A stretch of DNA of 64,000 nucleotides from Nostoc sp. LEGE 12450 (GCF_015206895.1 NZ_JADEXU010000023.1:1-64000), one strand, 5' to 3'. Positions 31,033-40,871 are shown, counted from the first letter of the stretch. Numbers and translations are program-made. The notes: generated by a model from the letters alone, not told the origin.

Positions 31033-32031
31033 ATGAATAATCTATCTCATCAGTATCTAGAAGAAAGTAATAAAAAGGAGAAGCTTTTATATACTGCTGA
31101 TACAGTGCGTGCTTATCTTCGCGAGATTGGACGGATACCTTTATTAACTTATGAGCAGGAGATTAATTTCGCCAAGCAAGTTCAAAAAATGATGGGTTTA
31201 CTAGCTACGAAAGAAAAATTAGCTATTCAATTAAAACGTCAACCAACACAACAAGAGTGGGTTGAAAATATAAATATTGGTGAAAAATCACTGCTACAAC
31301 AGCTACATCAAGGGCAAAAAGCCAAGCAGAAAATGATTCAGGCTAACCTGCGACTTGTAGTATCTATTGCTAAGAAATATCAAAGACATAACCTAGATTT
31401 TCTCGATTTAATTCAAGAAGGAAGTTTAGGCTTAGAGCGAGGAGTTGAGAAATTTGACCCAACTAAAGGGTACAAGTTTTCAACTTATGGCTATTGGTGG
31501 ATTCGTCAGGCAATTACACGAGCGATCGCCGAACAAGGACGTACTATCCGCTTGCCTATTCATATTACAGAAAAGCTGAACAAAATCAAGCGGATTCAAC
31601 GTGAACTAACTCAAAAGTTAGGTCGTACTCCTACCGCAGTTGATATCGCTGAAGAACTATCTTTAGACCCAAAACAAATTCGAGATTATTTACTTTTAGC
31701 ACGTCAACCTGTCTCTCTAGAATTACGAGTTGGCTCAGACAAAGATATAGAATTACAAGATATGTTGGAGGATAATGGACTTTCCCCAGAATTATACGCT
31801 GAACAGAAGTTTCTCCAACAAAATATTCAAAATTTATTGTCAAAATTAAATCCCCAGCAACGACAAATATTAACTTTCCGTTTTGGTTTAACAGATGGAA
31901 ATGAACTTTCTTTAGCAGAGATTGGTCAACGTATGGGTATTAGTCGAGAACGAGTGCGACAGATAGAGCAACAAGCTTTGGGTAGTCTAAGAAGACATAA
32001 GGATAAGATACACAGCTATCTAGCTAGTTAA
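31033..32031 (+). CDS. Group 2 RNA polymerase sigma factor (RpoD-like)
   Basis: ATG 31033 (332 residues) is preferred over the TTG at 31015 used in the track. Region 1.2 reads [19 protein letters not shown]. Region 2 has [23 protein letters not shown] and [20 protein letters not shown]. Region 3 is [13 protein letters not shown], and region 4 ends in an HTH ([20 protein letters not shown]). The long acidic region 1.1 of the primary sigma factor is missing, so this is an alternative group 2 factor such as the Nostoc SigB/C/D/E set. I cannot tell which. It would redirect transcription under stress or nutrient change. Confidence 0.9.
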   Translation: MNNLSHQYLEESNKKEKLLYTADTVRAYLREIGRIPLLTYEQEINFAKQVQKMMGLLATKEKLAIQLKRQPTQQEWVENINIGEKSLLQQLHQGQKAKQKMIQANLRLVVSIAKKYQRHNLDFLDLIQEGSLGLERGVEKFDPTKGYKFSTYGYWWIRQAITRAIAEQGRTIRLPIHITEKLNKIKRIQRELTQKLGRTPTAVDIAEELSLDPKQIRDYLLLARQPVSLELRVGSDKDIELQDMLEDNGLSPELYAEQKFLQQNIQNLLSKLNPQQRQILTFRFGLTDGNELSLAEIGQRMGISRERVRQIEQQALGSLRRHKDKIHSYLAS

Positions 32032-32137
32032 TTCGTAAGCCGAATGTCTTGTTATTTGCTCTTTACTTAAATCCGCAGAGTTTGGTAAATCCTGATGGGC
32101 GATGCCTGTGACAAGGTGCTAAGAGCGTCTATGCAAT

Positions 32138-32776
32138 CTACAAAAACAGAGATTGAACAGTCAGATCCTTCTGGGTGATGCTGAAGTTATGTTGTTCTGC
32201 TGTCGCAATGAATGAAACGATCGCTTCACACGCCACAGCAACGGTTAACATCACCAGGTTTCGTGCCAACGGATAATCACAGACATCATCATTAACCTCG
32301 GAAGGAACGCGATAAACGTCATTCCAAATCACTTCTGCATAATCTGCTGCTAGCCCAGCATGAAGACAAGGAATGCTTAATTTTTCAGCATAATCTTTCA
32401 CTGCTTGACGTGCCACGCTATTGTCAAAAACATCGACAATTAGCTGGCTGTCTTTGAGTAGTTGAGTAGTATTTGCTGGTGTCAGCTCCTTTGTTTTGGC
32501 ATCAACTTTAGTACCAACTGCTCGATATAAATTATTTGCCAAAATTTTCGCCTTAAACGCTCCAACATCAGAACGGTAATAAGGCTGAGTCGAAAGGTTA
32601 CGCTCTTCAATGCGATCGCGATCAATCACTGTAAGTTTATCAAAACCAGACCGAGCTAAGTTTTCTGCAATGTTAGCTCCTAATGCTCCAGCGCCACAAA
32701 TTGTTACAGGATAATTTTTTAGCTTTGTCATCACAGCATTGGTGCGGTAAAGCTGTTCGTGAAAAAAGATGCTCAT
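32138..32776 (-). CDS. ThiF/E1-like ubiquitin-activating family enzyme
   Basis: The 212-residue minimal E1 domain has the adenylate-forming Rossmann motif CGAGALGANIAENLARSGF, DRDRIEERNLSTQPYY (the D..R..N..Q block) with a downstream Lys (GAFKAKI), and a probable catalytic Cys in NDDVCDYPLA. The zinc CxxC pairs of MoeB/ThiF are missing. It resembles the E1-like proteins of bacterial ubiquitin-like and PRTRC-type cassettes. A Gly-terminated ubiquitin-like protein lies 5.7 kb upstream on the same strand (38506). It sits 8 bp after the 280-residue ORF, so the two are one operon. I infer activation of the small Ubl in the Ro60 locus. Confidence 0.8.
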   Translation of the reverse strand: MSIFFHEQLYRTNAVMTKLKNYPVTICGAGALGANIAENLARSGFDKLTVIDRDRIEERNLSTQPYYRSDVGAFKAKILANNLYRAVGTKVDAKTKELTPANTTQLLKDSQLIVDVFDNSVARQAVKDYAEKLSIPCLHAGLAADYAEVIWNDVYRVPSEVNDDVCDYPLARNLVMLTVAVACEAIVSFIATAEQHNFSITQKDLTVQSLFL

Positions 32777-32784
32777 TGTGTTTA

Positions 32785-33615
32785 CTACTCTTGTTGTTCC
32801 ATCACACCTACTAAGGATTGCAAGTCAAAATCGCGATCGCGTCCACTCAGACAAATACCAGAACTGACAACAGTTAAATCAGTTTTAGCGATCGCACTAC
32901 TATGGCGAACACCATCAGCTGTTGTCCAATCGACTGTCCAGTAATCGCTGCGATCGTGAAATTGATTTAAGGTACCGCCACCCATTTGCAATGCCTTTCT
33001 CAACCGCTTTTCATCCTGTTGGGGTTGAGTAAATCCCTCAATGCGCCGAGTTGCTAATTCATACACTGTGCGGATTTCTGGAGTAATGCCTTTAAACTGT
33101 AATTCCTCAGCAGGAGTGAGTTGCTTGACGGCAGATTGCAGAGTTTCAGAAATTACCGGATCGGTGCGACGATCGACTTCCTCAAACCAGCATGAATGTC
33201 CATTCCATCGGGCAATGATTTGCTCAAAGGTAACGCCCTCGGTAACTAAGTGGACTGCGATCGGCTTAACTACCTTCAACCGTTGACGCATATCTACTTC
33301 ATTTACAGGATATGCTAACCAAGTTTGTCTCCGCAGTTGGTGTGCTAACCGCAGTCGTATTTGGGAAAAGTGTTGCAGGTATTCTGCAATTTGGGGTAAG
33401 TCTGCTTCTTCTACAACCGTTGCTGTTTTCTCATCCACAGCCTGAAAGATGCCCCAACCTTCAAATTTACTAGGCTTTGGACTGAAGGTGTAGATCATCC
33501 CGGCTACCCGTGTGCGAACTCGTCCACCCTTGACGCAGGGGGCAAGGAATTGGGTGGTATGTAACTGTGCTTCTGCGATCGCAATTTGGTTGATTAGCTT
33601 ACGGATGTCAGTCAT
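32785..33615 (-). CDS. Unrecognised protein of the Ro60 locus
   Basis: ATG 33615 gives MTDIRKLINQIAIAEAQ, 276 residues (the track starts 4 codons earlier at TTG). I do not recognise the family. It is soluble, with a first alpha/beta part (YTFSPKPSKFEGWGIFQA), a middle helical part (QLTPAEELQFKGITPEIR) and a C-terminal beta-rich segment (YWTVDWTTADGVRHSSAIAK). Cys residues occur at APCVKGG, HSCWFEE and SGICLSG. By position next to the E1-like gene it could be an E2-like or adaptor partner, but I see no clear E2 motif. It begins 89 bp after the Y-like RNA A. Confidence 0.6.
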   Translation of the reverse strand: MTDIRKLINQIAIAEAQLHTTQFLAPCVKGGRVRTRVAGMIYTFSPKPSKFEGWGIFQAVDEKTATVVEEADLPQIAEYLQHFSQIRLRLAHQLRRQTWLAYPVNEVDMRQRLKVVKPIAVHLVTEGVTFEQIIARWNGHSCWFEEVDRRTDPVISETLQSAVKQLTPAEELQFKGITPEIRTVYELATRRIEGFTQPQQDEKRLRKALQMGGGTLNQFHDRSDYWTVDWTTADGVRHSSAIAKTDLTVVSSGICLSGRDRDFDLQSLVGVMEQQE

Positions 33616-33756
33616 AACTAATACCAATTTTTTTAAACAAGGTTACAGATGCAACCCTATAAAATCTGACTTTCTTAATTACGAATTACGAATTAATATA
33701 ATTCTGCGTGCAAGTTGGTGGAGCATTGCGTGTTCTCAGTTACTAGAGGGACTCCG

Positions 33757-33812
33757 CTGGTGAGTTGTTACACACTCTTTCAAGGATGGCTACTTTTAAG
33801 CCTACCTCCCAG
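33757..33812 (-). other. GTPase-associated-centre (L11-site) mimic within RNA A
   Basis: It runs from CTGGGAGGTAGGC to AACTCACCAG and aligns by eye with E. coli 23S 1051-1108, better still with the cyanobacterial form. Equivalents of A1067 (GCTTAAAAG) and A1095 (GTAAC), the thiostrepton and EF-G contact bases, are kept. Confidence 0.85.
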
Positions 33813-33859
33813 GTTCTTCGCACTCCCCGTTCACACACGCCCACTGCATTTGGCAGTGT

Positions 33860-33881
33860 TACTTTTCCTCTCGTACTAGTA
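33860..33881 (-). other. Sarcin-ricin-loop mimic within RNA A
   Basis: TACTAGTACGAGAGGAAAAGTA: the loop AGTACGAGAGGA is exactly that of 23S helix 95, including the GAGA attacked by ricin, sarcin and VapC20-type enzymes. A 4-bp stem TACT/AGTA closes it. Confidence 0.88.
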
Positions 33882-34019
33882 TGTAGGCTCCAAGAGTTGG
33901 GGCACGCAGGATATTAACATAATACAATATACTACATAAGTTTGGAAGAGATGAAAAGAGAGATTTTGGAATAGAGCGATCGCTGTTAGTTTATATCCAT
34001 TATTCATACCGCTCATCAT
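33876..34019 (-). CDS. Possible 47-residue leader ORF running into RNA A
   Basis: AAGGAGG lies 5 nt before ATG 34019 (MMSGMNNGYKLTAIALFQNL), and the frame closes inside the 5' part of RNA A. The ribosome-binding site is excellent, but the peptide matches nothing I know and overlaps the RNA. It may be a leader peptide, a gene remnant or chance. Confidence 0.3.
   Translation of the reverse strand: MMSGMNNGYKLTAIALFQNLSFHLFQTYVVYCIMLISCVPQLLEPTY
33919..33947 (-). promoter_or_regulatory. Candidate promoter of RNA A
   Basis: The minus strand has TTCCAA (weak -35), 17 bp, then TATTAT (-10), which places a start about 8-10 bp on, at the 5' end of the RNA A terminal stem. The -10 is good and the -35 poor. 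Confidence 0.4.
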
Positions 34020-34133
34020 TATCGCCTCCTTGAGTTGAAGTTAAAAATATCTGGCGTAGTGCTGAAATTTTGAGATAAGTGATGGGAACCCTAAAGTTAA
34101 GGGAAATTTCTCTTTAGCAACTTAGGAGCAGTA

Positions 34134-34445
34134 ATGGTGATCCAGTTTGTTGTCGGATGGTTTCAGCAAAAATTCTTCAAACAAGTAGAAAAGATAACAC
34201 CCGCCAAAGAAGGGTTTAAGTTTGAGCATGAAGAACTAAAACGACTAATGAACAGATTGCGTAATTTTGAAACAGTTGAATTCAGGGATCTCTCTGGTTC
34301 TTTACTCAGTCCTGAGACAATTCATCTACGTTTTGGCCGAGATGGTGGAATTGATTGTGTTATTCGCATTGTTGCTCCTACAGAGGCAGGTGCAAGGAAT
34401 GTCGCTGGACGCATCAGAAATATCCTTATCAATGGAGACTACTGA
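34134..34445 (+). CDS. Unrecognised small protein, first of a coupled trio
   Basis: The 103-residue protein starts at ATG 34134 after CTTAGGAGCAGTA. It is basic and amphipathic at the N terminus (FQQKFFKQVEKI), then mixed alpha/beta (TIHLRFGRDGGIDCVIRIV). No family is recognised. Its stop overlaps the next start by one base (TGATG), so translation is coupled. It lies on the opposite strand to the rest of the Ro60 locus and is convergent with the Ro60 gene. Confidence 0.65.
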   Translation: MVIQFVVGWFQQKFFKQVEKITPAKEGFKFEHEELKRLMNRLRNFETVEFRDLSGSLLSPETIHLRFGRDGGIDCVIRIVAPTEAGARNVAGRIRNILINGDY

Positions 34446-34663
34446 TGGCTACTTACGACATTCATTTGGAATTCAAACATCGTCGTCTAACTCGCCCAAT
34501 TCTTGACCAGCTTGTAGGGACTCATGTGTGTGAAGGTGGAGATGAACTAATTGTTCGCTGCCTTAGTGCAACAAAAACCGTATACGAGGCTGTTGAGAAA
34601 TATAAAGCCAAAAAAATCAGGATCACTATAGTTGCTAGAGACTCTACTCCATACGAATCATGA
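34445..34663 (+). CDS. Unrecognised 72-residue protein, second of a coupled trio
   Basis: The start is ATG 34445, overlapping the previous stop; the longer track ORF (34355) is a read-through upstream. The protein begins MATYDIHLEFKHRRLTRPIL and is a small alpha/beta domain with one short helix and strands (DELIVRCLSATKTVYEAVEK; IRITIVARDS). The next gene overlaps by 4 nt (ATGA). No family is recognised. Confidence 0.6.
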   Translation: MATYDIHLEFKHRRLTRPILDQLVGTHVCEGGDELIVRCLSATKTVYEAVEKYKAKKIRITIVARDSTPYES

Positions 34664-35205
34664 GTTACCACCTACTTTTTGCATTAAATTTAGAACAGCA
34701 AGACTCTCAAATATTCTATAACCCGGAAGCGTTCGTAGGTAATCCAGTTGTCATCTCAGTTCCAGAAGTTAAAAAGCTAATTGATTGTTTCTTCCCAAAC
34801 CTAGAGCGAGTTGCTGTTGTTGAGAAGGAAGCAGCTAAAAAAACTTCAAAAGTAAAAAAGTTTAATAGTGATGAAACTAAAATATCTGAGAGCAATTTAG
34901 ATTCTGAGCCAGATAAAAATAAAACTAATACATTATTGAGAGAGGTGGCTGCTGAAGCCCATATACGTAAGGTTAAGGATTTAGACAAAACTTCTCTTGA
35001 AGAATTATGTACTGGAATTGCTATATACCTTACAAACAACGTTACAAAAATTTCTGCCGAAACTCTTCTCTCAATGGAAATTGATCCTGTCTTTTCAGGG
35101 CTTAAGGAAATTATTGATTTGCGAAACTATCTACTCAATTTCGTTAAAAACCCTAACAATAAGAAGACATATCGAGAAGGTTACATATACATTATGAATG
35201 TATAA
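34660..35205 (+). CDS. Unrecognised 181-residue protein, third of a coupled trio
   Basis: It begins with a strand-rich part (MSYHLLFALNLEQQDSQIFY), then a charged Lys/Glu/Ser-rich linker at about 60-95, then a helical C-terminal part (LREVAAEAHIRKVKDLDKTS). It has no signal peptide or membrane segment, and the ATGA overlap with the gene before shows one operon. A strong hairpin terminator follows. I do not recognise it; partnership with the Ro60 system is inferred from position only. Confidence 0.6.
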   Translation: MSYHLLFALNLEQQDSQIFYNPEAFVGNPVVISVPEVKKLIDCFFPNLERVAVVEKEAAKKTSKVKKFNSDETKISESNLDSEPDKNKTNTLLREVAAEAHIRKVKDLDKTSLEELCTGIAIYLTNNVTKISAETLLSMEIDPVFSGLKEIIDLRNYLLNFVKNPNNKKTYREGYIYIMNV

Positions 35206-35223
35206 ATTTGTAGAATTTTTAGC

Positions 35224-35257
35224 AAACACTGCCCATTCATATGAACGAGCAGTGTTT
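35224..35257. terminator. Bidirectional terminator between the trio and the Ro60 gene
   Basis: The 9-bp stem AAACACTGC/GCAGTGTTT is followed by TTATTTT on the plus strand, and on the minus strand it ends in a T-containing tail (AAACACTGC preceded by A-run complement). It separates two convergent units only 63 bp apart. Confidence 0.75.
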
Positions 35258-35268
35258 TTATTTTAACC

Positions 35269-36714
<1,446 letters not shown>

Positions 36715-36762
36715 CTAGTGGTGATGGATGAGGAGGCAGATGTTGCACGCGAGGTGATATCA

Positions 36763-36832
36763 CCGCGCAAGTTGTAGAAGCATTGTGTATAACTTGTGCA
36801 GAGTTATGTAAGCTTCTGCGATCGGGGCGCGG
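36763..36832 (-). ncRNA. Y-like RNA B, minimal form
   Basis: The element is 70 nt with terminal stem CCGCGC/GCGCGG, Y stem (5' GCGCCCCGAT, 3' CAACTTGCGC), upper stem AGAAGC/GCTTCT and an apical part TTACATAACT...AGTTATAC that folds into a 6-bp hairpin. It lacks any tRNA or rRNA module. It lies directly upstream of the Ro60 gene, the classical position of a bacterial Y RNA, so it may be the founding scaffold. Confidence 0.75.
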
Positions 36833-36867
36833 CAACAACTGCCAGTTTAAAGTATCGAAATCGTTGG

Positions 36868-37145
<278 letters not shown>

Positions 37146-37180
37146 CGGACTCACCTCCATATTGAAATGAAATAATATCG

Positions 37181-37302
<122 letters not shown>

Positions 37303-37310
37303 TGAAAAAT

Positions 37311-38039
<729 letters not shown>

Positions 38040-38159
38040 TCACGTTGTTTAAATGCAGTTGTTCTAATTGAGTTGTTCTTAAACATGAGTTAGCTAACAT
38101 CATTGAACTCACCTTCGTATTGAGTAAAGGTTATAGATAAATACGATTTAAATAATTGG

Positions 38160-38298
38160 AATTCCGCACAAGTTAGCAAAGCAGTTTTCACAATTGCCTA
38201 TACCAATTTGGCTACGCTCCCATTAGCGGGAGCGACAGGATTTGAACCTGCATTCCGTTGCCGGAGTGTGTAGGCTTTACAAGTTAGGGTGCGGAATT
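38160..38298 (-). ncRNA. Y-like RNA D1 carrying a circularly permuted tRNA with closed acceptor stem
   Basis: The terminal stem AATTCCGCAC/GTGCGGAATT (10 bp) and the Y stem (5' GCACCCTAAC, 3' TAACTTGTGC) show a compensatory swap relative to the other copies. The 5' to 3' order is a variable-arm hairpin TCCG-GCAA-CGGA, T arm GCAGGTTCAAATCCTGT, acceptor CGCTCCC-GCTAAT-GGGAGCG closed by a 6-nt loop, TA, then D arm GCCAAATTGGTATAGGC. The tRNA is thus opened in the anticodon stem, where the Y stem is attached, and shows its elbow and acceptor helix. This is the complement of RNA C, which shows the anticodon. It is related in idea to the tRNA-like module of YrlA Y RNAs. Confidence 0.82.
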
Positions 38299-38312
38299 AA
38301 ATCTTAATTCAT

Positions 38313-38493
38313 TCCGTGCAAGTTCAAGAAGCTTTTTACAGCTACGGCCGCTCTTACCAAATATTGGCAGTGGGCACGCACGCTAAATCTGCGAGAGACT
38401 TAGAAATCATGCTTCGCTTATTCGATCGCTCGAACTTTACTACCTTAGTGCCGTTATCAATGTGTATGTATGCTTCTTCTGTTAGGGCACGGA
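38313..38493 (-). ncRNA. Y-like RNA D2 carrying a permuted 23S helix 69-70 mimic
   Basis: The terminal stem TCCGTGC/GCACGGA, Y stem (5' GTGCCCTAAC, 3' GAACTTGCAC) and upper stem AGAAGC/GCTTCT surround a 120-nt insert. Its 5' side has GATAACGG..CTAAGGTAG..AA.TTC (38432-38460) and its 3' side GCGGCCGTAGC (38341-38353). In 23S rRNA these are GGCCGUAACUAUAACGGUCCUAAGGUAG, in the opposite order, so the helix 69 loop has been opened and attached to the Y stem. A GNRA hairpin (TTCGA-GCGA-TCGAA) stands where helix 71 should be. The rest (GCATG...CGTGC with an inner 8-bp stem) I cannot match. Confidence 0.78.
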
Positions 38494-38505
38494 TGACTAG
38501 GAAAT

Positions 38506-38727
<222 letters not shown>

Positions 38728-38728
38728 T

Positions 38729-38757
38729 TACGAATTACGAATTACGAATTACGAATT
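38729..38757. repeat. Tandem ACGAATT heptamer repeat
   Basis: Four near-perfect copies of TACGAAT/ACGAATT lie between the Ubl gene and the split tRNA-like element. Similar short runs occur at 33677-33695 and, inverted, at 62876-62895. Confidence 0.75.
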
Positions 38758-38765
38758 CGTATTAG

Positions 38766-38974
<209 letters not shown>

Positions 38975-39037
38975 AAGTTTGAATGATTGCGATGCTCTAA
39001 TTGGGTTATTGCAACCTTCAATCAAAGTCAAAGCAAA

Positions 39038-39118
39038 TGGAGCCGTCGGGAATTGAACCCGAATCCTGCAACCGTCCGTTTGTTGGCTTCGGAGCAGTCG
39101 AACACCAATCGCGGCCCC
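39038..39118 (-). ncRNA. Minimal tmRNA-like (tRNA-like domain) RNA
   Basis: This 81-nt element has acceptor GGGGCCG/CGGCTCC plus discriminator A, and a T arm TCGGGTTCAATTCCCGA directly before the 3' acceptor strand. In place of a normal D arm is CGATTGGTGTTCGAC, like the 5' end of tmRNA (GGGGxxG...GGxUUCGAC). The anticodon arm is replaced by a short helix (CTGCTCCG...CGGA...GCAG) where tmRNA has P2. The tag frame and pseudoknots are absent. CCA is not encoded. It is the first RNA after the locus promoter. An odd tRNA is the alternative, but the UUCGAC and long loop argue for tmRNA. Confidence 0.65.
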
Positions 39119-39191
39119 AAACAGTGGCATCTATGCAATTGTCTAGCTTGTGAGAGGTTTTAGTTTTGCCTTTGAGGAGGCTTTTCTTTTC

Positions 39192-39242
39192 ATACTACAA
39201 ATGTAATACAATCTCTACATAATGTCAAGGGGATACTACAAA
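39192..39242. promoter_or_regulatory. 10-bp direct repeats flanking the locus promoter
   Basis: ATACTACAAA occurs at 39192-39201 and 39233-39242, 41 bp apart (about four helical turns), one copy over the -10/start and one upstream of the -35. This is the arrangement expected for a repressor operator pair. Confidence 0.5.
39200..39228 (-). promoter_or_regulatory. Sigma-70 promoter of the RNA/Ro60 locus
   Basis: The minus strand has a perfect TTGACA (39223-39228), 17 bp, then TACATT, placing a start near 39193, 75 bp before the tmRNA-like RNA. It is the best promoter match I see in the locus. Confidence 0.65.
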
Positions 39243-39374
39243 TTTTGCAGTCCAATGCGCGTTATTTAGATTCTCTCTTCTAAAAGCCTTACTCCCCTTC
39301 CCTACAAGGGAAGGGGCTGGGGGTTAGGTCTTTTTTAAATAGTCTACTTAACTGAGAATCGCTGTATTGCAAAA

Positions 39375-40871
39375 TTAACTGCGGTTATCTATCTGAGCGC
39401 GTTGTAAACTTCCAGAGAAGTCAACATAAACACTTTTCCATTCTGTGAAAACGTCCATTGCAGTAGTTCCAGCTTCGCGGTGTCCGTTACCGGTTTGTTT
39501 CACACCACCAAAGGGCAAGTGTACCTCTGCGCCGATAGTAGGGCCATTAATATAGGTGATACCTGCTTCGATGTCGCGCATGGCAGTAAAAGCCCGGTTG
39601 ATGTCGCGGGTGTAAACTGAAGAAGAAAGACCGTAATTGCTATCGTTGAGAATTGCGATCGCTTCCTCAAAGGAACTAACCTCAATTAATGCCACTACTG
39701 GCCCAAATATCTCTTCACGGGCGACTCGCATATCGGGAGTTACATCATCCAAAATAGTTGGTTGAAAGAAGTAACCGTTTTTCAATGAGCCTTCATTGGC
39801 AATTTCTCCACCAATTAAAACCTTTGCACCTTCCTCACGAGCGATATCCAAATACTTGCTTACCTGTTGGAGTTGTTTTTCATTGATAATTGGGCCAATA
39901 TCTGTGTCGGTATCATTGCCAGCACCCAAGCGTAACTTACTAGTACGCTCGTAAAGCATGGCGGTAAATTTTTCTTTAATATCACGATGCAAAATCAGGC
40001 GACTAGTAGCCGTACACCGTTGACCGGTTGTCCCAAATGCTCCCCACACTGCTCCATCTAAGGCAAGTTCCAAATCGGCATCTTCCATCACTATTTGGGC
40101 ATTTTTACCACCCATTTCCAGACAGACACGTTTGTGAGTGCGTCCGCAAGTAGCGCCAACAAAAGCACCCGTTTCTGAAGAACCAGTAAACGATACCAAA
40201 TCTACATTGGGATGCTCAACTAAAGCTTTACCCGCCTCTTCTCCTACACCATGCACCAAGTTAATTACTCCTGGTGGTAAACCTGCTTGTTGGAAAATTT
40301 CAATCAATTTAGTTGCACAGGCGGAGGTATCTTCTGCAGGTTTAAGGATGACTGTATTGCCACATACCAAAGCTGGCATAGCTTTCCAGCAAGGAATTGC
40401 CACAGGGAAATTCCAGGGAGTAATTAAGGCACAAACTCCGATAGGCATTCGCACAGTCATAGCGAATTTATTAGACATTTCCGACGGTGTAGTTTGCCCA
40501 AATAGTCGCCGTCCTTCGCCAGCACTGTAAAAGGCACAGTCAATACCTTCTTGCACATCTCCCCTAGCTTCTGTTAGGGGTTTACCCATTTCCCGACTGA
40601 TTAACTGGGCAAGTTCTTCTTTATGCTGAAGTAATATTTCCCCGACGCGAAAGATGTATTCTGCCCTAGCTGGGGCCGGGACTGTGCGCCAACTGCGGTA
40701 GGCTTTACGGGCTGCGGCTACTGCTGTATCTACATCATTAACTTGGGAACGGGGGAATGTGGCAACGATTTCGGTTTTGTCCGCAGGGTTGCGACTTTCT
40801 AAAGTTGCTTCCCCTACAGCATTCAACCATTGACCATCGATGTAATTGCGGCAAGATAGCGGAGTTGTCAT
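39375..40871 (-). CDS. NAD(P)-dependent aldehyde dehydrogenase
   Basis: The 498-residue protein has the ALDH superfamily motifs: LEMGGKNAQIV (general-base Glu), GTTGQRCTATSRL (catalytic Cys), EEIFGPVVA, and PFGGVKQTGNGHREAG. Sequence around the C terminus resembles semialdehyde dehydrogenases (alpha-ketoglutaric or aminoadipic semialdehyde type), but the substrate cannot be fixed by eye. It lies alone, with an upstream spacer carrying CGCAAAGG-type repeats. Confidence 0.9.
   Translation of the reverse strand: MTTPLSCRNYIDGQWLNAVGEATLESRNPADKTEIVATFPRSQVNDVDTAVAAARKAYRSWRTVPAPARAEYIFRVGEILLQHKEELAQLISREMGKPLTEARGDVQEGIDCAFYSAGEGRRLFGQTTPSEMSNKFAMTVRMPIGVCALITPWNFPVAIPCWKAMPALVCGNTVILKPAEDTSACATKLIEIFQQAGLPPGVINLVHGVGEEAGKALVEHPNVDLVSFTGSSETGAFVGATCGRTHKRVCLEMGGKNAQIVMEDADLELALDGAVWGAFGTTGQRCTATSRLILHRDIKEKFTAMLYERTSKLRLGAGNDTDTDIGPIINEKQLQQVSKYLDIAREEGAKVLIGGEIANEGSLKNGYFFQPTILDDVTPDMRVAREEIFGPVVALIEVSSFEEAIAILNDSNYGLSSSVYTRDINRAFTAMRDIEAGITYINGPTIGAEVHLPFGGVKQTGNGHREAGTTAMDVFTEWKSVYVDFSGSLQRAQIDNRS

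Larger units (their letters stand above)
33704..33909 (-). ncRNA. Y-like RNA A carrying mimics of the 23S sarcin-ricin loop and GTPase-associated centre
   Basis: The 206-nt element is closed by CTGCGTGC/GCACGCAG. It has the locus-wide Y stem (5' GTGCCCCAAC, 3' CAACTTGCAC), an upper stem GGAGC/GCTCC and the shared CTACATACT motif. Inside are CTAGTACGAGAGGA, identical to the universal sarcin-ricin loop, and a 56-nt segment nearly colinear with the L11-binding GTPase-associated centre (GTAGCCATCCTTGAAAGAG; GTGTAACAACTCAC). In real 23S rRNA these two lie about 1.5 kb apart, so this is not an rRNA fragment but a designed-looking chimera. I infer a noncoding RNA bound by the Ro60 protein encoded nearby. 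Confidence 0.85.

Noticed and set aside
33704-33909. A fragment of a genuine 23S rRNA gene
   Set aside because: The two rRNA-like segments are about 1.5 kb apart and in the other order in real 23S rRNA, no flanking rRNA sequence is present, and the Y stem encloses both.
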